The notes under the pieces: model-generated | Databases searched by the model: none | The model's input: the letters and a program-made list of their open reading frames with translations, nothing else | What the model was told of the DNA's origin: nothing | Assembly (NCBI GenBank): GCA_017616555.1 | Contig: JAFZXZ010000017.1 | Location: forward strand, 1 to 64,000 | Source: a bacterium | GTDB taxonomy: Bacteria; Auribacterota; UBA3054 | Direction: 5' to 3' | Length of the DNA: 64,000 nucleotides | Program-made: the position numbers and the translations under genes | Part shown: piece after piece, positions 32,548 through 40,495 of the stretch | Layout of the letters: each line of letters opens with the position of its first letter | How positions within the stretch are numbered: position 1 is the stretch's first letter

Positions 32548-33414
32548 ATGCGTAAAACGATTTACATAATTGCAGTTTTCCTGCTGGCGCTGAGCGCGAG
32601 TTCGGAAGTAAGGTGGGAGATCCTTCCGGAGAGCACCAACGTCGTCTCAAAGAAGAGCACGCAGCTCATAATGACCGCTACGTGGACCGGCTATGAGACG
32701 ATCTCCGTGCGCACTCCCCGCTTTAAGGAATTGAAAGGCGCCCTGGTAAAAGACATCGTCAGCTACAACGAGTCGAAGCCGGGTGTTGGCGGGACGCAGC
32801 ATACCGCTACTTACCTGATCGATCTTCTTGTAACGAACGCCCCGGGAACGGTCGTCGAGACCGGATTGATCGAGGTCATGTCGAGAGGATTAGAGGACAG
32901 CGAATTCAGCAGTTCCGATCTGGCGGGCATAACTTTGAACGTTAAGAGCGCAAAGCTTCCATGGCTCGTTATCGCGGCCGCCCTTCTGATCGTCCTTGCC
33001 GCCGCGCTGGTTTTCGTCTTGAAAAAGAAAACGGCGAAAAAAAGCGCGGATCAGCCCGAACAGAACCTCGAGGAAGAATACCTCGTGAAGCTGGAGGAAA
33101 GCAGGGAGCTGAGGCTTAAGGGCGAGACCGCCGCCTACTTCGGCAAATGCGAAGAGCTCTTAAGAAGCTACCTGCGCGCCAAGTATTCCATCGCCGACCT
33201 CGACTCATTCGGGGAAAAGGAAGCTTTGAATAACGGCGTGGACCAGAGGATGGTGAGGACGGCCAAGGAAGTATGCGCCCTTTGTTTCAACGTGCGCTAC
33301 GCCGGCTACGAGCCCTCCGCCATGGAAGAAAAGCGCGCCTATGATTTTTTGAAAGAATTATTAATCCGTAACAAGCCCAACCGTCAAAAGGAAACGGATG
33401 AGCTTTACATCTAA
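32548..33414 (+). CDS. Single-pass membrane protein, first gene of the MoxR/Bat operon
   Basis: About 288 residues: a signal peptide ('MRKTIYIIAVFLLALSASS'), a periplasmic beta domain (about 20-140), one membrane helix ('LPWLVIAAALLIVLAAALVFVL') and a cytoplasmic helical domain ('GETAAYFGKCEELLRSYLRAKYSI'). The layout and C-terminal domain match the later 35842 gene and BatD/DUF4381-type proteins that accompany MoxR. I prefer the ATG at 32548 because the sigma-54 promoter predicts a transcript starting at about 32547, and the signal peptide begins there; an in-frame ATG at 32539 lies within the promoter. No ribosome binding site is visible, so the message may be leaderless. Function not recognised. 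Confidence 0.75.
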   Translation: MRKTIYIIAVFLLALSASSEVRWEILPESTNVVSKKSTQLIMTATWTGYETISVRTPRFKELKGALVKDIVSYNESKPGVGGTQHTATYLIDLLVTNAPGTVVETGLIEVMSRGLEDSEFSSSDLAGITLNVKSAKLPWLVIAAALLIVLAAALVFVLKKKTAKKSADQPEQNLEEEYLVKLEESRELRLKGETAAYFGKCEELLRSYLRAKYSIADLDSFGEKEALNNGVDQRMVRTAKEVCALCFNVRYAGYEPSAMEEKRAYDFLKELLIRNKPNRQKETDELYI

Positions 33415-33425
33415 AAGGAGAATTT

Positions 33426-34415
33426 ATGAATACAGACGTCAAACAGATCCAGGAACAGGTCCAGTCAGCCAGCGCTAAGTTTTCCGTGCTGCGCCAGGAG
33501 ATCTCGAACACAATCGTAGGGCAGAGCTACATGATCGACAGGCTTTTGATCGGCTTGCTGTCCAACGGGCACATTTTGTTGGAAGGCGTTCCGGGACTGG
33601 CCAAGACCTTGTGCGTTACGACGCTTGCCAAAGCCGTGAAAGCCGATTTCAAGCGCATCCAGTTCACGCCTGACCTTCTGCCCGCCGACCTTATCGGCAC
33701 TATGATCTACGATCCGAAGGAAGGCACCTTCAAGACCAAGAAAGGCCCGATCTTCGCTAATTTGATCCTGGCCGACGAGATCAACCGCGCCCCGGCCAAA
33801 GTGCAGAGCGCTCTTCTGGAAGCTATGCAGGAACACCAGGTGACGATAGGAGACCAGTCCTTCGCCCTGGACGAACCCTTCCTGGTCCTGGCCACCCAGA
33901 ACCCCATAGAGCAGGAAGGCACCTATCCCCTGCCGGAGGCGCAGGTGGACCGCTTCATGCTGAAACTTAAGATCACCTACCCCAACAAAAAAGAGGAAAA
34001 GGAGATCCAGCGCCGCATGGCCGCTACCAACGTGAAGTGCGAAGTCAATGAGATAATCACTCCGGAAGAGATCCTGGAAGCGAGAAAAATAGTCGATTCC
34101 ATCTACATCGACGAGAAAGTCAGCGACTACATCCTCGACATCATTTTCGCGACCAGAGAGCCGGAAGCCTACAAGCTCCCCTTCAAGGACTACATCCAGT
34201 ACGGCGCTTCGCCCCGCGCCACCATCGCGCTGACAATAGCCGCCAAGGCCCACGCCTTCCTGCAGGGCAGAGGCTTCGTGACGCCGCAGGACGTCAAGTC
34301 CATCGGCCCGGACGTCTTGCGCCACAGAGTTATAGTGAGCTACGAGGCGGAAGCGGAAGGCATGACTTCCGACGACCTCGTCCAGAAGATCTTCGACGAA
34401 GTGCAGGTGCCCTGA
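33426..34415 (+). CDS. moxR: MoxR family AAA+ ATPase
   Basis: A 329-residue AAA+ ATPase of the MoxR group, chaperone-like proteins that work with von Willebrand A (VWA) domain partners. Walker A is 'GVPGLAKT' (about 54-61), Walker B 'LADEINRAP' (about 113), and the pattern 'ATQNPIEQEGTYPLPEAQVDRFML' is the MoxR signature with sensor 1. The C-terminal lid contains 'YGASPRATIAL'. It has a good ribosome binding site (AAAGGAG) 11 bp after the first gene, and is followed by a DUF58 gene and two VWA genes, the standard MoxR/Bat arrangement. Confidence 0.95.
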   Translation: MNTDVKQIQEQVQSASAKFSVLRQEISNTIVGQSYMIDRLLIGLLSNGHILLEGVPGLAKTLCVTTLAKAVKADFKRIQFTPDLLPADLIGTMIYDPKEGTFKTKKGPIFANLILADEINRAPAKVQSALLEAMQEHQVTIGDQSFALDEPFLVLATQNPIEQEGTYPLPEAQVDRFMLKLKITYPNKKEEKEIQRRMAATNVKCEVNEIITPEEILEARKIVDSIYIDEKVSDYILDIIFATREPEAYKLPFKDYIQYGASPRATIALTIAAKAHAFLQGRGFVTPQDVKSIGPDVLRHRVIVSYEAEAEGMTSDDLVQKIFDEVQVP

Positions 34416-34453
34416 TGATCTTTCCCAATAGGATAGATTAAGGAGAAATCAAG

Positions 34454-35335
34454 ATGTTATCCAAAGAACTGCTCCAGAAAGTCCGCCAGATCCAGATCAG
34501 GACCAGCCACCAGGTGACCGAGGTCATGGCCGGCGAATACAAGAGCGCCTTCAAAGGGCGCGGCATGGAGTTTGACGAAGTCAGGCTCTACCAGCCCGGC
34601 GACGACATCAGGACCATCGACTGGAACGTCACGGCCCGCACCGGCGTTCCGTACGTGAAGCGCTTCGTGGAAGAGCGCGAACTGACCGTCATGCTGATGG
34701 TGGACGCCAGCTCCTCCGGCGCCTTCGGTTCAGTAACTAAGAGCAAGAACGAGATCGCAGCCGAGATCGCGGGGCTTCTGGCCTACACCGCAATAAGGAG
34801 CAACGACAGAGTGGGGCTCATCATCTTTACGGATAGAATCGAGCTCTACATCCCGCCGAAGAAAGGCCACTCCCATGTCCTCCGCGTCATCAGGGAAGTT
34901 TTGGGCTTCAAGAAGAGCGAGCGCTCCAAAACGGACGTCGGCGCCGCCCTCGATTTCTTAAACAAAGTCTGCCGCAGGAAGGCCGTCGTCTTCCTTATCT
35001 CGGACTTTTTGTGCGAAGGCTTCGAGAAGCCGATAAACCTCGCCAGCAAGCGTCACGACCTCATTCCGGTCTCCGTTTCCGACCCGAGGGAAAGCTCGCT
35101 TCCGCCGATCGGCCTCATCACTCTCGAAGACGCCGAAACGGGCGAGACCATAACCGTTGACACCTACGACGCCAAAGTCCGCCGGACCTTGGAAAAACTC
35201 TCAGTAATGAGAAACGAGGAACGCGACAAAAGCTTCACGTCCTCCGGCGTGGACTCCATGCGCGTATCGACCAACGCCAACTACGGCGACGAGATCGTGC
35301 GCTTCTTCAAACGCCGGGAAAAAACCATTTTCTAA
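34454..35335 (+). CDS. DUF58 domain protein (VWA-like)
   Basis: A 293-residue cytoplasmic protein with the DUF58 signature near residue 40 ('RGMEFDEVRLYQPGDDIRTIDWNVTART') and a VWA-like core beginning 'VMLMVDASSSGAFGS'. The MIDAS-like DxSxS motif is present. DUF58 proteins are regular partners of MoxR ATPases, and this gene sits between moxR and the bat genes. AAGGAG precedes the ATG. The molecular role is not established for the family. Confidence 0.9.
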   Translation: MLSKELLQKVRQIQIRTSHQVTEVMAGEYKSAFKGRGMEFDEVRLYQPGDDIRTIDWNVTARTGVPYVKRFVEERELTVMLMVDASSSGAFGSVTKSKNEIAAEIAGLLAYTAIRSNDRVGLIIFTDRIELYIPPKKGHSHVLRVIREVLGFKKSERSKTDVGAALDFLNKVCRRKAVVFLISDFLCEGFEKPINLASKRHDLIPVSVSDPRESSLPPIGLITLEDAETGETITVDTYDAKVRRTLEKLSVMRNEERDKSFTSSGVDSMRVSTNANYGDEIVRFFKRREKTIF

Positions 35336-35339
35336 ACTT

Positions 35340-35840
35340 ATGTCAAAAATCATTTCCTTAATACAGATCCTTTGCTTCATACTGCTTCTCCTTATCGCCT
35401 ACAGGCTCTACTTCCCGCCCAAAGCGAACTGGACCGCCGAGCAGCAGAGAGCCCTGGCCATCACTTTGAGGACCAAAGGGCTCGATCTGCAGGCCGCCAA
35501 AGAGCTGCAGAAATACCTCTCCGACTACCCCGTTCCCGTAAAAGAGCGCCCGGGAGTATGCGTGACGATCGGCAACATCTATTACGACAAGCTTGATTTC
35601 GCCAACGCCGTCGCCTACTACTACCGCGCCGAAGCGTTAGACCCGACTTTTGCGAACGACAAGGACGTCCCGAGAAGAGTGGTCGATTCCCTAACGAAGC
35701 TGGGGCGCCAGAAAGAGGCCGCCGCCGCGAGGAAAAGATACACCGCCCTGGATCCCTCGCTCGACCAGAAGGAAGAAGTGAAGAATGAGAAGGAACCGGA
35801 AAAACCGGCTCAGGATGAAAATCTAAAAGAGGAAAAATAA
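35340..35840 (+). CDS. TPR-containing membrane-anchored protein of the Bat operon
   Basis: A 166-residue protein with one N-terminal membrane helix ('IISLIQILCFILLLLIAYRLYF') and a helical TPR-like domain ('AKELQKYLSDYP', 'GNIYYDKLDFANAVAYYYRAEALDP'). It ends in a Lys/Glu-rich tail. It starts four bases after the DUF58 stop and ends one base before the next ATG, so it is translated with its neighbours. It may be a small scaffold for the complex (inference); no closer family is recognised. Confidence 0.8.
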   Translation: MSKIISLIQILCFILLLLIAYRLYFPPKANWTAEQQRALAITLRTKGLDLQAAKELQKYLSDYPVPVKERPGVCVTIGNIYYDKLDFANAVAYYYRAEALDPTFANDKDVPRRVVDSLTKLGRQKEAAAARKRYTALDPSLDQKEEVKNEKEPEKPAQDENLKEEK

Positions 35841-35841
35841 C

Positions 35842-36819
35842 ATGCGTCATATTTGTCTGCTGATACTGCTGACCGCGGCTCTGATAGGCTGCCAGAAGAA
35901 GAAGGCCGAAAGCGCAGCCGCGCAAACGAGCGACCCCGTCGCCGTGAACGTCTTCGTGGACCGGCCGCAGGTCAGAGTGGGCGACCTTGTGAAATACACC
36001 ATCTCCGTCAACGCCCAGACCAACATCGACGTTCAGATGCCTGATTTCGCCGAGAACCTGGCGCCCATGGGCAGCCTCCTGATCCACGACTGGGAGAACC
36101 TCCCGGAAGAAAAACTGCCGGGCGGCCGCGTCGTAAGGAAACAGACCTACGAGCTGGAGACCTATCTGACGGGCGTCTATGAGATTCCGCCCGCGAAAGT
36201 GAATTTCGCCATTACGGGCCACACCAACACGCTCTATAGTTCCGCCCTCTGCGTAGAGGTCGTCTCCATCGCCAAGGAAGGCGAGATGACCGACATCAGG
36301 GACATCAAGGGCGTGGTTGAGCTGCTTTTGAAGGAAAAGAACAGAACGAAGATCATCATAGTGCTAGCCTCCCTGGCCGCCGTCGCGCTAGTTCTGCTTC
36401 TCTGCCTCAGAAAGAAAAAAGAAGCATCCGCGCCCCCTCCCGTCCCGGCCCACGTCAAGGCTTACGCAGCCCTGGAGGCTCTCCTTGCCGAAGGGCTCCT
36501 GGAAAAAGAACTTTACAAAGAATATTTCAGCCGTCTCTCCATCGTCTTGAGAACTTACATTGAAGACCGCTTCGAGATCCGCGCTCCGGAACTCACCACG
36601 GAGGAATTCCTCGCCATCCTTAGGCAGGATCCCAAGTTCACCTACGAACAGAGGGAAATGCTCCGCTCCTTCCTCATGGAGTGCGACATGATCAAATTCG
36701 CCAAGGGCGAGACCTCTCTTGAACTGGCGAAGGAAGCAACAAAGAACATCAAAAATTTCATCGAGCAGACAAAAGAGACCGCCGAACAGAAAGAAGAAAA
36801 AGAAGGAGGAAAGCAATGA
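35842..36819 (+). CDS. BatD-like/DUF4381-type lipoprotein with one membrane helix
   Basis: A 325-residue protein with a lipoprotein signal (lipobox 'ALIGC', Cys at about 17), a periplasmic Ig-like domain ('RPQVRVGDLVKYTISVNAQTNIDVQMPDF', about 36-150), a membrane helix near 175 ('IIIVLASLAAVALVLLLCL') and a cytoplasmic helical domain ('YKEYFSRLSIVLRTYIEDRF'), with a Glu/Lys-rich end. The arrangement matches the first gene of the operon. Proteins of this type are found between MoxR/DUF58 and the VWA genes. The stop overlaps the batA start (ATGA). Confidence 0.8.
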   Translation: MRHICLLILLTAALIGCQKKKAESAAAQTSDPVAVNVFVDRPQVRVGDLVKYTISVNAQTNIDVQMPDFAENLAPMGSLLIHDWENLPEEKLPGGRVVRKQTYELETYLTGVYEIPPAKVNFAITGHTNTLYSSALCVEVVSIAKEGEMTDIRDIKGVVELLLKEKNRTKIIIVLASLAAVALVLLLCLRKKKEASAPPPVPAHVKAYAALEALLAEGLLEKELYKEYFSRLSIVLRTYIEDRFEIRAPELTTEEFLAILRQDPKFTYEQREMLRSFLMECDMIKFAKGETSLELAKEATKNIKNFIEQTKETAEQKEEKEGGKQ

Positions 36820-37805
36820 TCCTTCACGACCCATATTGGCTCTTGCTTCTTTTGCTCATCCCTGTGATCCTTTGGGATGCGCTGAAAAAAACAGGCAAAG
36901 CCGGCGTCAGATACTCCGACATCAGCCTGCTTAAAAGAATAAGACCGACTTTAGCTGTCAGGCTCCGTCCCTTCATAGTCCTTTTGAGAGTGGCCGCCGT
37001 GGCATTACTGGCCATCGCTCTGGCCCGCCCTCAGAAAGGCAAAGAGGACACCAAAGTGACGACGGAAGGCATCGACATTATGCTGACCATCGACACCTCC
37101 GGATCAATGATCGCGGAAGACCTGGCCAAGGACCGCAGCAGGCTTGACGTGGTGAAAGAAGTGACCGCCGACTTCATCAAGCATCGCTCCAGCGACAGGA
37201 TCGGCCTCGTGGTTTACGGCGCCGACGCCTACACCCAGTGCCCCCTCACTCTGGACTACGGAACGCTTCTGACTCTCCTCGACCAGTGCGAGATCGGCAT
37301 GGCCGACCAAAGCGCCACCGCCATCGGCGACGCGCTAGCCACAGCGCTTCTTAGGCTGAAAGACTCCAGCGTCACGAGCAGAGTGGTCGTCCTGCTGACC
37401 GACGGTATGAACAACGCCGGCAAAATGGCGCCCATGGCCGTCGCGCAGAGCGCCAAGGCTCTAGGCGTCAAGATCTACACGATAGGCGCCGGCACAAGGG
37501 GCATGGCGCCCGTTCCCGGCACCGACTTCTTCGGCCGCAAGATCCTCCAGCAGGTCCCTGTCGAGATCGACGAGGATCTTCTGAAGAACATCGCCAAGAC
37601 CACAGGCGGCCAATATTTCCGCGCCACCGAGAAAGCCTCGCTTGAAAAGATCTATAAGGAAATAGATCAGCTCGAGAAGACCAAGACGGAATCTCTGACC
37701 TACATGGAATGGATAGAAAGATTCCCGGGACTCGTCTTCGCGGCCGCCGCTCTGCTTATCATCGAAACTCTGCTTTTGGCTACCAGGTTCCAAAAACTGC
37801 CATAA
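36816..37805 (+). CDS. batA: BatA-like VWA domain membrane protein
   Basis: A 329-residue inner-membrane protein with two N-terminal membrane helices, a VWA domain (about 85-270) and one C-terminal helix. The metal-ion-dependent adhesion site is intact: 'TIDTSGSM' (DxSxS), then 'GDALATALLRL' and 'LLTDGMNNAG'. In Bacteroides the Bat proteins are linked to aerotolerance, and in other bacteria to envelope stress; the role here is by family only. It overlaps the preceding gene by four bases and is followed by batB after ten. Confidence 0.92.
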   Translation: MILHDPYWLLLLLLIPVILWDALKKTGKAGVRYSDISLLKRIRPTLAVRLRPFIVLLRVAAVALLAIALARPQKGKEDTKVTTEGIDIMLTIDTSGSMIAEDLAKDRSRLDVVKEVTADFIKHRSSDRIGLVVYGADAYTQCPLTLDYGTLLTLLDQCEIGMADQSATAIGDALATALLRLKDSSVTSRVVVLLTDGMNNAGKMAPMAVAQSAKALGVKIYTIGAGTRGMAPVPGTDFFGRKILQQVPVEIDEDLLKNIAKTTGGQYFRATEKASLEKIYKEIDQLEKTKTESLTYMEWIERFPGLVFAAAALLIIETLLLATRFQKLP

Positions 37806-37815
37806 GGAGAATATT

Positions 37816-38838
37816 ATGTACTTTGAAAAACTTTACTATATACACCTTCTCTGGATCGTTATAGCCCTGGCGCTCTTTTTGTTCTACAGAGCGAGGAAAA
37901 GAAGATCCATGCTGGAACAGTTCGCCTCCAGGGAAATGCTCGACAAGCTTCTGACCAGAAGCGAGAGCGGGCGCCTCATTAAGATCTTCCTCTTCCTTTT
38001 GGGCCTCACGTTCCTGGTGCTTGCGCTTATGGAGCCGAAGTGGGGCTACACCTGGGAAGAGATGAAGAGAGAAGGCCGCGACATCATCGTCGCCGTGGAC
38101 GTTTCCAGGAGCATGCTGGCCCAGGATATCGCGCCAAGCAGGCTTGAGCGCGCCAAGCGCGCTATCCTTGACCTTATGCAGATCATGCAGGGCGACCGCA
38201 TCGGCTTGGTCGCTTTCGCCGGCAGCGCTTTCGTGCAGTGCCCGCTTACCCTTGACTACGGCGCGGCGAAGATGTTTTTATCTGAACTCGACCCTTCGCT
38301 CATTCCCAAGGGCGGAACGCAGATCGGCGAAGCCATAATAAAATCCGTCAACGCCTTCGAAGGCAATGAACGCAACACCAGGGCGCTGATACTTATAACA
38401 GACGGCGAGAACCTCCAGGGCGACCTCGACAACGCCATAAAAATGGCCAAGGAAAAAGGCATCAAGATCTTCTGCATCGGCATCGGAACGCCCAGCGGCA
38501 GCCCCATCCAGATAACGGATGAAAAGGGCCGCAAGACCTATATCACGGACCGCAGCGGCAACCAGGTGCTAAGCAAGCTCAACGAAGAAACACTCCAGAA
38601 GATCGCGCTGGAAACCGGCGGCGCCTACGCCCAGGCCGTCGCGTCCGGCCTGGAACTGGACGCCATCTATACGAAAAGGATCGCCAACATGGACACCAAA
38701 GAGCTCGATTCTTCCAAGAAGAAGCACTATGAGCACAGGTTCCAGTGGCCCTTGTGCGCCGCCTTCTTCTGCTTCTTTTTGCAGTCTTTAGTAAGCGAAG
38801 GCCAGAAAAAAACCGCCAAGGAAGGAGAAGCTGCATGA
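37816..38838 (+). CDS. batB: BatB-like VWA domain membrane protein
   Basis: A 340-residue paralogue of BatA with the same membrane topology. The MIDAS motif is 'VAVDVSRSMLAQDI', followed by 'GLVAFAGSAFVQCPLTLDYG', 'GGTQIGEAI' and 'LITDGENLQGD'. The C-terminus has a membrane helix ('WPLCAAFFCFFLQSLV'). BatA and BatB are thought to form a complex with BatC through its TPR domain. The stop overlaps the ATG of batC. Confidence 0.92.
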   Translation: MYFEKLYYIHLLWIVIALALFLFYRARKRRSMLEQFASREMLDKLLTRSESGRLIKIFLFLLGLTFLVLALMEPKWGYTWEEMKREGRDIIVAVDVSRSMLAQDIAPSRLERAKRAILDLMQIMQGDRIGLVAFAGSAFVQCPLTLDYGAAKMFLSELDPSLIPKGGTQIGEAIIKSVNAFEGNERNTRALILITDGENLQGDLDNAIKMAKEKGIKIFCIGIGTPSGSPIQITDEKGRKTYITDRSGNQVLSKLNEETLQKIALETGGAYAQAVASGLELDAIYTKRIANMDTKELDSSKKKHYEHRFQWPLCAAFFCFFLQSLVSEGQKKTAKEGEAA

Positions 38839-40484
38839 ATATGAAAAACATTCTTCTTATCTTCACCCTCTCGCTCTTAAGTTTCGCCGCTCCCCTTTAC
38901 GCTGCGGAAAGCAAGGAACTCGCGGCTAAGATCAGCGAAGGCAACAAGGCTTTCCAGAACGGAAATTTTCAGGAGGCCGAACAAAAGTACGCCGACGCCC
39001 AGATAGACGCCCCCGACAATCCCGAGGCTAATTACAACGCCGGCTTGGCTTGCTACCGCCTGGAAAAATACGATGAGGCGATCTCCGCTTTCCAAAGAGC
39101 CGCCAGCGGCGCCTCCACTGAACTGGAAGCCAAATGCCACTACAACATCGGCAACTGCCTCTTCCGCCAGGGCAAATTAAAAGAATCTCTCGAAAGCTAC
39201 AAGCGCGCCAACGAACTCGACCGCGACGACGAGGACACCAAAGCCAACATCGAGTACGTTACAAGACTGATGAAGGAATTGGCCAGCCAACAGAAAGACG
39301 AGCAGGAAAAAGATCCCCTGCAGAAACTCCTTCGCGAGCTTGAAGCGCTGATCAGGGCGCAGAACATTACCCTCATCAAGACCGCGAAAAGCCTTGAAAA
39401 AGGTACTGACATCCCGCCCGACTTCTTGGGCGGAATCATGACGAACCAGTACGCCCATTCAGAAAAAGCCGACTATCTCATCGTCGGGTTCCAGGCCCTT
39501 TTCACCAACCTGCCGCCTGAAAGGCTGCAGTCAAGTGGCGAAGCGCCGGCAACCCAAGGCTTGGAAAAAACGCCGGAAAACGAAGCGCTCATCGCCCTCT
39601 ACCAAACCTTCGCAAATGTGGGCCAGGGCCTCAGCCAGTGCATCCAGGGCGGCGTTCCCCAGACGGACGTCTTCCAGGCTTTGAGCAACCGCTTCCAGGA
39701 AGCCAGGGCGACGGCCGTCGGCCTCGTCTCGGAAAACATTTCGCCTTACGTCAACGACTTGTCCGGGCGCTGTGCGGAGGTCTTCAACAACTTCTACGAC
39801 CTCTCCTGCGACCTCTCGCTCCTGGACGCCCCAGCCCTGAAGGAATGCGCCGACAAATTCAATGCCATCGGCCAGGAACTGGTCAAGGAACTGAAGTCCC
39901 GCAGCGGCCAGAAGGACGAATCTGAAGGCGAAGAGAGTGAAGGCGAAGGCGAGGAAAAAGAGGAAGCTCTGCCCGCCGCCAGCTCCAAAACGCTCGCCAT
40001 GTGCATTACCAACGCCATAGAATATCTGAAGCTCGGCTCCGCTGCTAGCAAAACCGCTGAAGAAAAGCTGAAAAGCCTAATTACGGACGCGCCCACGAAC
40101 CAGTTCGTCGCCCTGGACAATTTCATCAAGGCGAGAAAAGAGTTCGAAGACGACGACCAGAAGAACAACGAAAAGCAGCAGCAGAATCAGCAGCAACAGC
40201 AGAACGACAATCAGAACCAGGATCAGCAGGATCAGCAGGATCAGAAAGATCAGCAGGACCAGGATCAGAATGAGAACCAGGACCAGAATCAGCAGCAACA
40301 GCAGCAAGAACAGCAGCAGGATCAAAACCAGGATCAGCAGCAGCAGGATCAGGAGAACAGCGAAGAGATGACCAAGGAACAGGCTGAACAGATGCTCCGC
40401 GCTTTCGAAGAGGATAATTCCGACAAAGAAAAGAACCGCAAGAAAATGCCGGGAGCGATCGTGCCTGTGGACAAAAACTGGTAA
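38835..40484 (+). CDS. batC: BatC-like TPR protein with Gln/Asp/Asn-rich tail
   Basis: About 549 residues. The start at 38835 is chosen because it overlaps the batB stop (ATGA) and begins a signal peptide ('MNMKNILLIFTLSLLSFAAPLYA'); an upstream in-frame ATG at 38745 lies inside batB. Three TPRs follow (about 25-150: 'GNKAFQNGNFQEAEQKYADA', 'AGLACYRLEKYDEAISAFQR', 'GNCLFRQGKLKESLESYKRA'), then a long helical region of about 270 residues not usual in BatC. The tail (about 440-520) is an extreme Gln/Asp/Asn-rich repeat. This suits a periplasmic scaffold in the Bat complex. Confidence 0.85.
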   Translation: MNMKNILLIFTLSLLSFAAPLYAAESKELAAKISEGNKAFQNGNFQEAEQKYADAQIDAPDNPEANYNAGLACYRLEKYDEAISAFQRAASGASTELEAKCHYNIGNCLFRQGKLKESLESYKRANELDRDDEDTKANIEYVTRLMKELASQQKDEQEKDPLQKLLRELEALIRAQNITLIKTAKSLEKGTDIPPDFLGGIMTNQYAHSEKADYLIVGFQALFTNLPPERLQSSGEAPATQGLEKTPENEALIALYQTFANVGQGLSQCIQGGVPQTDVFQALSNRFQEARATAVGLVSENISPYVNDLSGRCAEVFNNFYDLSCDLSLLDAPALKECADKFNAIGQELVKELKSRSGQKDESEGEESEGEGEEKEEALPAASSKTLAMCITNAIEYLKLGSAASKTAEEKLKSLITDAPTNQFVALDNFIKARKEFEDDDQKNNEKQQQNQQQQQNDNQNQDQQDQQDQKDQQDQDQNENQDQNQQQQQQEQQQDQNQDQQQQDQENSEEMTKEQAEQMLRAFEEDNSDKEKNRKKMPGAIVPVDKNW

Positions 40485-40495
40485 AATATCTCCCT

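Noticed and set aside
38745-38834. Upstream extension of batC
   Set aside because: It lies inside batB; the ATG at 38835 overlaps the batB stop and begins a signal peptide.
40147-40363. CRISPR or minisatellite array
   Set aside because: The repeats are short, in frame and encode the Gln/Asp-rich BatC tail; there are no spacers.
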